Of a stretch of 64,000 nucleotides of DNA, positions 18,059 through 25,496 are shown one piece after another. Source of the DNA: Flavobacterium beibuense. GTDB taxonomy: Bacteria; Bacteroidota; Bacteroidia; Flavobacteriales; Flavobacteriaceae. Below the pieces are notes generated by a model. The model searched no databases and had not been told where the DNA came from. It saw only the letters and a program-made list of their open reading frames with translations. Within the stretch, counting starts at the first letter, position 1, and each line of letters opens with the position of its first letter. The translations under genes and the position numbers were made by a program. The stretch covers positions 124,001 through 188,000 of the forward strand of contig NZ_JUIW01000004.1 in NCBI RefSeq assembly GCF_004151245.1. The letters run 5' to 3'.

Positions 18059-18772
18059 TTAGTCTCTGGGACTGCTGATGCCCAGCTGCTCTTTTAACTT
18101 TTCAAGCTCGCTGGTGGCTTTGGTTTTTTTAACGTCCACAGCCCTGTTTATTTCGTCATCAACAGACTTTGTTGAATTAGCAATTTCGCCATAAGCCTCT
18201 GCCAGTGCCTCTTCCTGATGCACTTTCTCCTTCATACGTTCCAGCAGTGATATGGTTCCGTTTGTATCAATTTTAGCCATTTGCTTGTTAAGGCTCTTGG
18301 TAGCGTCGGCCACCTTAACCCTTGAACGCAATATTTTAAGCTCGTTTTCCCATTTGCTTATGTTCTGTTTAATGGTTTGCACATTGCCCTCCATCTGAAT
18401 CACGTTCTGGTCAAACTTTTCCTTATCGCCTTCTGCCCTTAACTGATGGCCTAAAGCTTCCTCTTTTTTAACCAGCGCTTCGGTTGCCAGGCGATCGGCC
18501 TCTTCGGCTTCCATATCGCCTTTTTGTGCTTTCTTTAAAATAAGCATGGCTTTCTCGTTATAGTCTTCGGCCGTATTGCCATATTGCTCCACTTCGTTTT
18601 TAGCACGAATGCTCATGGCCTTTACCTGAGCAAGTGCCTCCAGGCTCTTGTCTAAATCTTCCTTCATGTCCCTAATGCCCTGTTCGGTCATTTTTATAGG
18701 GTCTTCCATATTATCGATGGCGTGATGTACTTCTGCCTGCCCGATTTTAAATAGTCTCTTTAGAAATTTCAT
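18059..18772 (-). CDS. PspA/IM30 family protein
   Basis: 237 residues, nearly all helical. The N-terminus MKFLKRLFKIGQAEVHHAIDNMEDPIKMTEQGIRDMKEDL matches PspA/Vipp1, in which the first amphipathic helix binds membranes. The rest is a long coiled coil (ALAQVKAMSIRAKNEVEQYG through KSLNKQMAKID). PspA and Vipp1 belong to the ESCRT-III superfamily and polymerise on stressed membranes. It is second in the operon, five bases after the small upstream gene. No pspB, pspC or pspF is nearby, so control differs from the E. coli Psp system. Confidence 0.93.
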   Translation of the reverse strand: MKFLKRLFKIGQAEVHHAIDNMEDPIKMTEQGIRDMKEDLDKSLEALAQVKAMSIRAKNEVEQYGNTAEDYNEKAMLILKKAQKGDMEAEEADRLATEALVKKEEALGHQLRAEGDKEKFDQNVIQMEGNVQTIKQNISKWENELKILRSRVKVADATKSLNKQMAKIDTNGTISLLERMKEKVHQEEALAEAYGEIANSTKSVDDEINRAVDVKKTKATSELEKLKEQLGISSPRD

Positions 18773-18777
18773 AGCTC

Positions 18778-19179
18778 TTAATTTTTTGAAAAGTTAATAA
18801 TCTGTTCAGAATACTCACTCAACAGCAGGCTGAGCGAATTTAATGTTGCCTCAAACTCGTTCTTATCTAAATTTTCGAGCTGAAGGGAGTCTCTGAAAAT
18901 TACTTTTCTCCCTGTATCGTCAAGAACAAATGCGCCGTGAATAATGTCACGGTTTTTTTGAAGGAGCGCCTTAAAGACGACGTTATTAGCGTCTGGTTTA
19001 ACCTCAAATAAGAACTGCTCAAAAATCACGATAGGATGTGCCACACATATAATAAGGTTAACAATACCATCCTGCTCGCTGTTTACCATAAAAATACCGT
19101 TCTTAGCATTTTCATATTTGATTTCAAGCTGAAGGTCATTCAGGTAATTTTTCACCACTCCAAAATAATCTTTCATCAT
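18778..19179 (-). CDS. Small YbjN/YjfI-like protein, first gene of the PspA-flotillin operon
   Basis: 133 residues, acidic, without signal or membrane segment. The pattern (GIFMVNSEQDGIVNLIICVAHPIVIFEQFLFEVKP, then ALLQKNRDIIHGAFVLDDTGRKVIFRDSLQLENL and a final helix) resembles the alpha/beta fold of YbjN and type III secretion chaperone proteins. It also matches YjfI (DUF2170), which neighbours the PspA paralogue YjfJ in E. coli, in length and position. The fold match is by eye, so I am only moderately sure. As a first gene before pspA it could be a chaperone or adaptor for PspA. Confidence 0.55.
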   Translation of the reverse strand: MMKDYFGVVKNYLNDLQLEIKYENAKNGIFMVNSEQDGIVNLIICVAHPIVIFEQFLFEVKPDANNVVFKALLQKNRDIIHGAFVLDDTGRKVIFRDSLQLENLDKNEFEATLNSLSLLLSEYSEQIINFSKN

Positions 19180-19289
19180 ACAGGTATTAAATAATTTTAT
19201 AAAACTCGTTTATTTAGCTTTTTTAAGCAAGTTAAGTTTTAAGTACTTTTTAACAGGATATGCAACTTTTTCACTTAACACGCTCATTA

Positions 19290-19319
19290 TATTAGCAATA
19301 TTTGTTACCTTTGCTAATA
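19290..19319. promoter_or_regulatory. Operator candidate: 9-bp inverted repeat in the divergent promoter region
   Basis: TATTAGCAA (19290-19298) and TTGCTAATA (19311-19319), perfect arms separated by 12 bases. The site falls just downstream of the start expected for the leftward operon and overlaps the -7 box of the rightward regulator gene. An extra half-site (ATTAGCAAA) lies at 19364-19372. The same arms recur inside the regulator gene at 19700-19718. Confidence 0.6.
19306..19313 (+). promoter_or_regulatory. -7 box for the XRE/S24-like regulator gene
   Basis: TACCTTTG fits TAnnTTTG, 70 bases before the start codon, and overlaps the right arm of the inverted repeat. No TTTG is seen 19 bases upstream, so this promoter would be weak. 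Confidence 0.4.
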
Positions 19320-19328
19320 ATGTTAGTA

Positions 19329-19359
19329 CAAATTTACAACAATTAACATAAATTGCAAA
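19329..19359 (-). promoter_or_regulatory. Promoter of the PspA-flotillin-ATPase operon
   Basis: Minus strand: TTTG (19359-19356), exactly 19 bases, then TAAATTTG (19336-19329), a full match to the Bacteroidetes consensus. Transcription would begin near 19322, immediately before the inverted-repeat operator, leaving a leader of about 140 bases before the first gene. Confidence 0.75.
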
Positions 19360-19383
19360 TAAAATTAGCAAAAAATATTTTTT

Positions 19384-20130
19384 ATGTTTGGAAAGAACCT
19401 CAAAAAAATACGCAGTGTAAGAAATATGAGTCAACAGGAATTTTCAGAACTGTTTGATTTAAAGCGTGCTACGCTTGGAGCATACGAAGAAGAGCGCAGT
19501 AATCCTAAAATTGACACCGTGATAAAAATTGCTAATTATTTTAGCATTGGTTTGGAAGAACTACTAACAAAAGAGCTAACCGTAAACCGTTTATTACGCT
19601 TTAATGAGGCTATAACTACCGAATCATCCTACAATAATGATGATTTTGATACAATACCCTGCATAACCGAAGAAGTAAAAACAAGCTATTTAGAGAGTTT
19701 TGCTAATAATATTAGCAATGAAGACTTGCCAACAGTAAAACTGCCACATGTTACCGGCAAAGATAAAATGGCTTTTGTTGTAGATGATCTTACCATGAGT
19801 GGCGGATCTAACGGCTTTTTTCCAAAAGATACTATAATAGGTGTAAATGTTCCGCTAACGGAATTAGCAAACCTTTCGGGAGAGCTAAGTGTAATAATAA
19901 CTAAAGACCAGCTTTATTTCAGGAAGCTTACCTATAATAACAATACGGTAATGTTAACCGCAAACCACCCCGGGGTGGAGCCCGTATTATTAAGCACAGG
20001 AGATATAAAGGCCGCATGGCGTATTATACATGTTTTTCGCTATACTATGCACAGCGACAGCAATGCTCTGGAACAACGTTTGGCACAACTGGAAAATACT
20101 ATTGCCTCGCTAAGACAAAAACCATGGTAG
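19384..20130 (+). CDS. XRE-family regulator with S24/LexA-like C-terminal domain
   Basis: 248 residues, divergent from the five-gene operon. The N-terminal helix-turn-helix is MFGKNLKKIRSVRNMSQQEF then SELFDLKRATLGAYEEERSN (residues 1-40), XRE type. The C-terminal region (about 120-225; MAFVVDDLTMSGGSNGFFPKDTIIGV, then DQLYFRKLTY and LTANHPGVEPV) has the outline of an S24 peptidase fold as in LexA and CI. The usual serine in DSMxP reads as threonine (DLTMSG) and the usual lysine region is FRKL, so autocleavage may be lost. It probably binds the TTGCTAATA-type sites in its own promoter and gene and controls the operon. Confidence 0.82.
   Translation: MFGKNLKKIRSVRNMSQQEFSELFDLKRATLGAYEEERSNPKIDTVIKIANYFSIGLEELLTKELTVNRLLRFNEAITTESSYNNDDFDTIPCITEEVKTSYLESFANNISNEDLPTVKLPHVTGKDKMAFVVDDLTMSGGSNGFFPKDTIIGVNVPLTELANLSGELSVIITKDQLYFRKLTYNNNTVMLTANHPGVEPVLLSTGDIKAAWRIIHVFRYTMHSDSNALEQRLAQLENTIASLRQKPW
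19700..19718. promoter_or_regulatory. Perfect 19-bp palindrome inside the regulator gene
   Basis: TTGCTAATAATATTAGCAA: 9-base arms identical to those of the upstream inverted repeat, with a 1-base centre. A related, weaker dyad (TTGCTAA, 5 bases, TTAGCA) is at 19529-19546. An intragenic operator used for looping or a road-block is the simplest reading. Confidence 0.5.
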
Positions 20131-20224
20131 GTTAAACACTGTTTAATGTTTTATTAAAAAGATTAAACAAACGTTTTCTTTTAATTAATTTTATCCTTCA
20201 AATCAAAATTTAAAAAAGAAAACT

Positions 20225-21208
20225 ATGAAACTACAGGACATTTTTAAGCAAACATTATTGTTAGTATTTTTTGCTGTTACATTAAATTCATGTAGTAGCG
20301 ATGATGACAACAATATGGTTAACGATGGTAACTCTATTGCTGACATTGCAGCCAAAACAGAGAATCTTAGTATTTTGACGCAGGCTTTGACAAAGGCCGA
20401 CTTAACCTTAACCCTTGACGGTAGTGGTGAATTCACAGTATTTGCCCCAACAAATGCAGCTTTTACAGCATTTTTACAGGCAAAAGGATTTGCTACATTA
20501 GATGATGTACCTACACCAGTTCTTAAAGAAATATTACTTAACCATGTTATAAGTGGTGAAGTAACTTCATCTTCTATTTCTACAGGTTATGTAAAAACTT
20601 TAGCAAAAGGCAGCGCGTCTACCGAAAACACATTGAGTATGTATATAAATACTGCTCAGGGAGTAGTACTTAATGGTGGTACAGCTAACGGCGGAGCAAT
20701 GGTAACTTCTGCCGATATTATGGCAGATAATGGTGTTATACACATTGTAAATGGTGTTATAGACCTACCAACAATAGTAACACATGCAGTAGCAAATCCT
20801 GATTTCAGCATTTTAGTTCAGGCCTTAACAAGAAATGACCAGCCTGATTTTGCAGGAATATTATCAGGTACTGAAAATTCGCCATTCACAGTATTTGCCC
20901 CAAACAACAGTGCGTTTGTTAATTTACTTGCTGAACTTGAACTTACAGGCTTAAGTGATATCCCTCAGGCAGTATTGGAAAACACTCTAAAATATCATGT
21001 TGTAGTTAACAACAATGTTTTAAGTACAGATCTTACTGATAATATGGAGGTAACTACATTCCAGGGAGATACATTTACTGTTAATCTTAACGGAGGTGCA
21101 ACAATTACCGATGCCAATAACAGAACAAGTACAATTATTGCTACCGATGTACAGGCTTCTAATGGTGTTATTCATGCTATAAACACCGTTATATTACCAA
21201 GCTTATAA
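20225..21208 (+). CDS. Lipoprotein with two fasciclin (FAS1) domains
   Basis: 327 residues. The lipoprotein signal ends in LNSC (Cys23), followed by a short Asp/Asn linker (SSDDDNN), so it is membrane-anchored and faces the periplasm or cell surface. Two FAS1 domains follow, each with the FTVFAPTNAAF / FTVFAPNNSAF motif (about residues 75 and 222) and the closing NGVIHxxNxV motif (about 177 and 320). FAS1 proteins act in adhesion or as secreted matrix proteins. It is monocistronic and ends at a strong terminator. Confidence 0.93.
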   Translation: MKLQDIFKQTLLLVFFAVTLNSCSSDDDNNMVNDGNSIADIAAKTENLSILTQALTKADLTLTLDGSGEFTVFAPTNAAFTAFLQAKGFATLDDVPTPVLKEILLNHVISGEVTSSSISTGYVKTLAKGSASTENTLSMYINTAQGVVLNGGTANGGAMVTSADIMADNGVIHIVNGVIDLPTIVTHAVANPDFSILVQALTRNDQPDFAGILSGTENSPFTVFAPNNSAFVNLLAELELTGLSDIPQAVLENTLKYHVVVNNNVLSTDLTDNMEVTTFQGDTFTVNLNGGATITDANNRTSTIIATDVQASNGVIHAINTVILPSL

Positions 21209-21232
21209 ATTTAAAGTTAGGTTGATTATTGT

Positions 21233-21266
21233 AAAAGGGCTGTCTTAAAATAGACAGCCCTTTTTT
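21233..21266. terminator. Terminator between the fasciclin gene and ssb
   Basis: Arms AAAAGGGCTGTCT and AGACAGCCCTTTT with a short A/T loop, then a T run. It serves the convergent genes and overlaps the last bases of the ssb stop codon. Confidence 0.9.
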
Positions 21267-21597
21267 ATTTACCAAACAGTAAAACATCGCTAACCAGTAC
21301 TTCGGTTATGTACCGTTTCTCACCATTCTTATCGTCATAGCTCCTGTGTGTAAGCTTACCTTCCACAGCTATCTCTTTTCCTTTCTTTACATACTTTTCA
21401 ATAATCTCGGCAGTTTTACCCCAGGCGGTTACCGTGTGCCACTGGGTATCGGTCACTTTTTCCCCTTTGTCGTTAAAATAGCTTTCGTTTGTGGCTATTA
21501 TCAGCCTTGCCAGTTTTTTGCCTGCTTCAAAAATTTTAATCTCAGGATCGTTACCTGCGTTACCTATTAACTGTACTTTGTTTTTTAATGCATTCAT
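21265..21597 (-). CDS. ssb: Single-stranded DNA-binding protein, short form
   Basis: 110 residues with the OB-fold core of SSB (NKVQLIGNAGNDPEIKIFEAGKKLARLIIATNE, WHTVTAWGKTAEIIEKYVKKGKEIAVEGKL). It stops right after the fold (ISDVLLFGK-type end) and lacks the disordered linker and acidic DDxxF-like tip that recruit repair partners. In many bacteria such short SSBs are second copies used in natural transformation or conjugation; whether this is the only ssb cannot be told. It is transcribed alone. Confidence 0.9.
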   Translation of the reverse strand: MNALKNKVQLIGNAGNDPEIKIFEAGKKLARLIIATNESYFNDKGEKVTDTQWHTVTAWGKTAEIIEKYVKKGKEIAVEGKLTHRSYDDKNGEKRYITEVLVSDVLLFGK

Positions 21598-21758
21598 GGC
21601 TTTTAGTTTTAAATGTTATTGTTATTTGATTTGTACACAGCAAAGATGCTGCACCATGAAAACTTTAACCGGTTTTTAACTATTTACTATCGGTTATAAC
21701 TATTTGTAAACGTTTGTAAACGGTTTTTTGTCGTATATTTACTTAAAACCAAATATTT

Positions 21759-23327
21759 ATGCAGATTGAGATTAATAAGGTTGAACTACGCAACCTGCAG
21801 ATTGAGGATTACAAACAGTTAAAGATTTCCATGCAGCATGCCTATAACGACATGGAAGAACCTTACTGGACGGAGAAGGATATTGAAAAACTGCTGAAAA
21901 TTTTCCCTGAAGGGCAGCTTGTAATTTTAGTGGACGGAAAAGTGGTGGGCTCTGCCCTGTCACTTATTGTTGACTATAAAAAAGCCACATCAGTACACAC
22001 CTATGATAAGATTACAGGTAACTCTTCCTTTAAAACACACGATTATGACGGCGAGGTATTATATGGTATAGATGTTTTTATACACCCTGAATACCGCGGA
22101 CTGCGTTTAGGCAGGCGTTTGTATGATGCCAGAAAAGAACTCTGCGAACAGCTTAACCTTAAGTCCATAATATTTGCCGGAAGAATTCCTAACTACAATG
22201 AGCACGCTAAGGATCTTACCCCTAAACAATATATAGATAAGGTGCGCCTAAAGGAACTGCACGACCCTGTACTGTCCTTCCAGTTAAGTAACGACTTTCA
22301 CGTTATACGTGTAATGCGCAACTATCTTGAGGGCGACAAAAGTTCACAGGAGTATGCGGTATTGATGGAATGGAATAATATCTACTACGACAAAAGCCCT
22401 AAGCTTATTAATACCCGTAAAAGCGTTGTTCGTTTAGGACTGGTACAATGGCAAATGCGTCCGTTAGCAAATCTGGAAGCATTGTTTGAGCAGGCCGAAT
22501 TCTTTATCGATGCCGTATCAGGTTATGGTAGTGACTTCGCCTTATTCCCTGAACTGTTTGTGGCACCGCTTATGGCCGACTTCAATCATCTTAGCGAAGC
22601 TGATGCCATTAGGGAAATTTCGCGTTATTGCGAACCTATCAAAAAGCGTTTTCAGGAAATGGCCATTTCCTATAATATAAACATCATTACCGGAAGCATG
22701 CCGTTATTTGAAAACGGCCACCTGTATAATGTAGGCTTCCTGTGTAAGAGAGACGGTAGTAGTGAGATGTATTCTAAAATACACATTACACCTAACGAAG
22801 TGCATTACTGGGGTATGAAAGGCGGAAGCGAAATCAAGACCTTTGATACCGATTGCGGTAAAATAGGAATTATGATATGCTATGATGTGGAGTTTCCGGA
22901 ACTTTCAAGGCTGATGTCTGACGAAGGTATGGAAATACTGTTTGTGCCTTTCCTTACCGATACCCAAAACGGTTATACCCGCGTAAAACATTGTGCCCAG
23001 GCTCGTGCCATAGAAAACGAGTGTTATGTTGCTATTGCCGGATGTGTAGGAAACCTGCCAAGAGTAAACAACATGGACATACAGTATGCGCAAACAGCTG
23101 TATTTACTCCGTCTGATTTTGCTTTTCCTTCTAACGGAGTAAAAGCAGAAACAACCCCTAATACAGAGATGACCCTAATTGTAGACATTGACCTCGATTT
23201 ATTGAAAGAACTGCACGAATATGGTAGTGTACGTATTTTAAAAGACCGTAGACATGACTTGTATAAAATAAAAAAGGTAACACCTGCAAAGGCTGAAACT
23301 ACAGAAAATAAAACAACCAAAAAATAA
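21759..23327 (+). CDS. GNAT acetyltransferase fused to carbon-nitrogen hydrolase
   Basis: 522 residues in two parts. Residues of about 1-205 are a GNAT domain (VEVRNLQIEDYKQLK-type start; IDVFIHPEYRGLRLGRRLYDARKELCE is the acetyl-CoA loop). Residues of about 222-500 are a nitrilase-family hydrolase with the Glu-Lys-Cys triad: FPELFVAPL (Glu, about 263), KIHITPNE (Lys, about 340) and MICYDVEFPE (Cys, about 372). The linked activities suggest acyl transfer plus amide cleavage on one small substrate, still unknown. It begins a three-gene run with a zinc-ribbon protein and an epimerase-like protein. Confidence 0.92.
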   Translation: MQIEINKVELRNLQIEDYKQLKISMQHAYNDMEEPYWTEKDIEKLLKIFPEGQLVILVDGKVVGSALSLIVDYKKATSVHTYDKITGNSSFKTHDYDGEVLYGIDVFIHPEYRGLRLGRRLYDARKELCEQLNLKSIIFAGRIPNYNEHAKDLTPKQYIDKVRLKELHDPVLSFQLSNDFHVIRVMRNYLEGDKSSQEYAVLMEWNNIYYDKSPKLINTRKSVVRLGLVQWQMRPLANLEALFEQAEFFIDAVSGYGSDFALFPELFVAPLMADFNHLSEADAIREISRYCEPIKKRFQEMAISYNINIITGSMPLFENGHLYNVGFLCKRDGSSEMYSKIHITPNEVHYWGMKGGSEIKTFDTDCGKIGIMICYDVEFPELSRLMSDEGMEILFVPFLTDTQNGYTRVKHCAQARAIENECYVAIAGCVGNLPRVNNMDIQYAQTAVFTPSDFAFPSNGVKAETTPNTEMTLIVDIDLDLLKELHEYGSVRILKDRRHDLYKIKKVTPAKAETTENKTTKK

Positions 23328-23332
23328 TAAGG

Positions 23333-23689
23333 ATGCCAAGAACCTGTCCGGAATGTGGAGATGTTATTGTAGGCCGCGAAGACAAAAAGTTTTGCAGCGA
23401 TGCCTGCCGTAATGCCTTCAACAACAAAATAAATAAAGACAGCAATAACTATATGCGCAATATTAATAACAGGTTGCGCAAAAACTACCGTATACTTGCA
23501 TCATTGAATACCGAAGGCAAAACAAAAATCACAAAATCCAAGCTGGTAAGCAAAGGGTTTGATTTTGATTATTTTACCAATCTGTTGCATACCAAAACCG
23601 GTAACACTTACTATTTTGTTTATGAGCAGGGTTATATGCCTTTGGAAAACGATTATTATATACTGGTTAAAAAAGACGTTTCACAATAA
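23333..23689 (+). CDS. Small zinc-ribbon protein of unknown function
   Basis: 118 residues. The N-terminus CPECGDVIVGREDKKFCSDACRNAF holds four cysteines (C-x2-C and C-x3-C) in the pattern of a treble-clef or DUF2116-like zinc ribbon. The rest is Lys/Asn-rich and basic with a beta-rich end, which fits nucleic-acid binding. It begins six bases after the GNAT-nitrilase gene and shares one base (TAATG) with the next start. Function unknown. Confidence 0.75.
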   Translation: MPRTCPECGDVIVGREDKKFCSDACRNAFNNKINKDSNNYMRNINNRLRKNYRILASLNTEGKTKITKSKLVSKGFDFDYFTNLLHTKTGNTYYFVYEQGYMPLENDYYILVKKDVSQ

Positions 23690-24486
23690 TGCAGGTATCA
23701 ATTTTAGGAATTGGATGGCTGGGACTGCCTTTGGCACAGTCATTACTACAAAAAGGATTTAAAGTTAAGGGATCTGTCACTTCGGCTGAAAAGCTGGAAT
23801 TAGTGAAAGAACATAATATCATTCCTTATCAGGTTTCACTAACAGCTAACACCGTTGAAGGAGACATTGCTAATTTCCTTAGCAAAAGTGAGGTGCTTAT
23901 TATAAACATCCCTCCAAAGCTTCGTAATGCCGATAGCGAAAGCTTTACCGATAAGATTAAAACCCTGATTCCCTACATAGAACAATCAGGTATAGAAAAA
24001 GTGCTTTTTGTAAGTTCAATTTCCGTTTATGGGGAAAAGAATACAGGTATGGTTACCGAAGATACTATTCCGTTCCCGGATACAGAATCAGGGAAACAAT
24101 TACTGGAAACCGAGAAGCTTTTATCTGGAAATAATAAATTCAAAACATCCCTTTTGCGGTTTGCCGGACTGATAGGCGGAGAAAGGCACCCTGTTTATCA
24201 TCTTGCAGGAAAAGAAAATCTACCTAATCCAAACGCTCCGGTTAACCTTATTGACAGAAAAGACTGCATCGCAGTAATTGAGGCTATTATTGAAAAAAAT
24301 ACCTGGGGAGAAACTTTTAATGCTGCCAGTCCGGAACATCCTACACGAAAAGAATATTACACTAAAAAAGCAGAAGAATTAAACTTAACTGTCCCAACCT
24401 TTCTTACTGATGATAAGAAAGAAGGAAAAATTATTTCTTCTGAAAAAATAACTTCCGTGTTGGGACACCCGTTTAATAATTTATAA
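23689..24486 (+). CDS. NAD(P)-dependent epimerase/dehydratase-like protein (YeeZ type)
   Basis: 265 residues of the extended short-chain dehydrogenase fold. The N-terminus VSILGIGWLGLPLAQSLLQKG carries the GxGxxG dinucleotide-binding motif. KVLFVSSISVYGEKN holds the conserved serine and tyrosine (the YGE position) of NAD-dependent epimerases. The C-terminal part NLIDRKDCIAVIEAIIEK matches the family. It overlaps the zinc-ribbon gene by one base, so it is cotranscribed. Substrate unknown. Confidence 0.85.
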   Translation: MQVSILGIGWLGLPLAQSLLQKGFKVKGSVTSAEKLELVKEHNIIPYQVSLTANTVEGDIANFLSKSEVLIINIPPKLRNADSESFTDKIKTLIPYIEQSGIEKVLFVSSISVYGEKNTGMVTEDTIPFPDTESGKQLLETEKLLSGNNKFKTSLLRFAGLIGGERHPVYHLAGKENLPNPNAPVNLIDRKDCIAVIEAIIEKNTWGETFNAASPEHPTRKEYYTKKAEELNLTVPTFLTDDKKEGKIISSEKITSVLGHPFNNL

Positions 24487-24487
24487 A

Positions 24488-24526
24488 AGTGGAGAACCAT
24501 ACAGACAAATCTGTACAGTTTCCACT
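24488..24526 (+). terminator. Hairpin after the epimerase-like gene
   Basis: Outer arms AGTGGAgAAC and GTTtCCACT, inner arms ACAGA and TCTGT around CAAA. It begins just after the stop codon but has no clean T run, so termination would be weak. Confidence 0.5.
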
Positions 24527-24635
24527 CAATAAATTAAAGTAAGGTGATTGGTTTTTCAAATAAACGCATAAGTACAGCTTACTAATATACGGATATCCGT
24601 AATTATTGCTATTTTTTTAAGAATTTTATGTAAAT

Positions 24636-24668
24636 AAAAAAGCAGGAAAGGGTATTTCCTGCTTTTTT
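24636..24668 (-). terminator. Terminator of the orphan response-regulator gene
   Basis: Perfect 14-base arms AAAAAAGCAGGAAA and TTTCCTGCTTTTTT around a 5-base loop, two bases past the stop codon on the minus strand, with a U-tract in that direction. Confidence 0.9.
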
Positions 24669-24669
24669 A

Positions 24670-25332
24670 TTAAAGATATCCCTGTTTTCGGGCTGTACGT
24701 ATAAGATCTTCATCATCGCCTTTTACATCGAGTAGCCTTTTAAGTTTGTACTTTCTTTTTTCTATGGCGCTGGCAGAAAGCGGTATGTATTTTTCAAGAT
24801 TTTTGTTTTTTATCCCTTTTGAAAGCAGTTGGATTATCTTCATATCGGTAGCATCGAGAACAATGCCGTTTTCGGCGCGTTTTATAAAGTCGGCAACTGT
24901 TTTAGAACGAAAAACCTCATTAGAGAGCACTTTACCAAACCCATTTACAAGTTCATCAGTACTACAATCACTCTTATTAATAAATCCTTCAGGGTTTATT
25001 TTTTGCAAAATCCTATCCATGATGTCCATTTCTTTATGCATGGTCATCATAATTATTTTACAGTCGGGCATCTGGTTACGAATAAGCATAGCAATATCTG
25101 CACCGGAGAATAATTTTTTCTCGGCAAAATGTGGTATACTATAATCTATAACCGCTACATCAAAAGGCGTGGTGCTGCTTGTTACAGCATCATAGCCAGT
25201 TTTACAGTCAGTTGCTTTAGTAAAAAATAATCCGTGGGGAGGAGTTACTTCTAAATTTCTAAAGATTGAGTGGTAGCCTTCAAGAACCACCACATGATCG
25301 TCAATGGCAAGAACATGCAACGAGTTTTTCAA
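24670..25332 (-). CDS. Orphan response regulator, NarL/LuxR-like
   Basis: 220 residues. The receiver domain holds the acidic pair (AIDDH, residues 10-12), the phospho-acceptor Asp63 (VIDYSIPH) and the conserved Thr/Lys positions (MMTMH, INKSD). The C-terminal helix-turn-helix (DATDMKIIQLLSKGIKNKNLEKYIPLSASAIEKRKYKLKRLL) is of the LuxR type, though it departs from the usual consensus. No kinase gene is adjacent, so the partner lies elsewhere. In flavobacteria such orphans often answer unlinked kinases. Confidence 0.85.
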   Translation of the reverse strand: MKNSLHVLAIDDHVVVLEGYHSIFRNLEVTPPHGLFFTKATDCKTGYDAVTSSTTPFDVAVIDYSIPHFAEKKLFSGADIAMLIRNQMPDCKIIMMTMHKEMDIMDRILQKINPEGFINKSDCSTDELVNGFGKVLSNEVFRSKTVADFIKRAENGIVLDATDMKIIQLLSKGIKNKNLEKYIPLSASAIEKRKYKLKRLLDVKGDDEDLIRTARKQGYL

Positions 25333-25363
25333 TCGGCGTTATCATTTTATTTTTTAGCTTTAA

Positions 25364-25371
25364 CAAATTTA
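25364..25371 (-). promoter_or_regulatory. -7 box for the orphan response regulator
   Basis: Minus-strand TAAATTTG fits TAnnTTTG, 31 bases before the start codon. No -33 TTTG at the normal spacing. Confidence 0.35.
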
Positions 25372-25436
25372 AATGTTAAATACATACAATCATTACGGGA
25401 AACCCGCAATTAACACTTTTGTTTGTATCTACTTAA

Positions 25437-25475
25437 AAAACAAAAACCTATGAAAAATTCATAGGTTTTTGTTTT
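25437..25475. terminator. Terminator of the M13 peptidase gene
   Basis: Eighteen-base perfect arms (core CCTATGAA / TTCATAGG) with a 3-base loop and A/T tails. It follows the stop of the leftward peptidase gene at 25497. Confidence 0.85.
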
Positions 25476-25496
25476 GCTTTTTCTGTAAGAATTATT

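Noticed and set aside
10201..19383. Prophage or transposon origin for the PspA-flotillin-ATPase region
   Set aside because: No integrase, transposase, tRNA target or terminal repeats were found, and the base and codon use look like the surroundings by eye.
19210..19434. Leftward 74-codon reading frame across the divergent promoter region
   Set aside because: It covers the consensus operon promoter, the inverted repeat and the start of the regulator gene, and its peptide shows no recognisable motif; a chance frame in AT-rich DNA.
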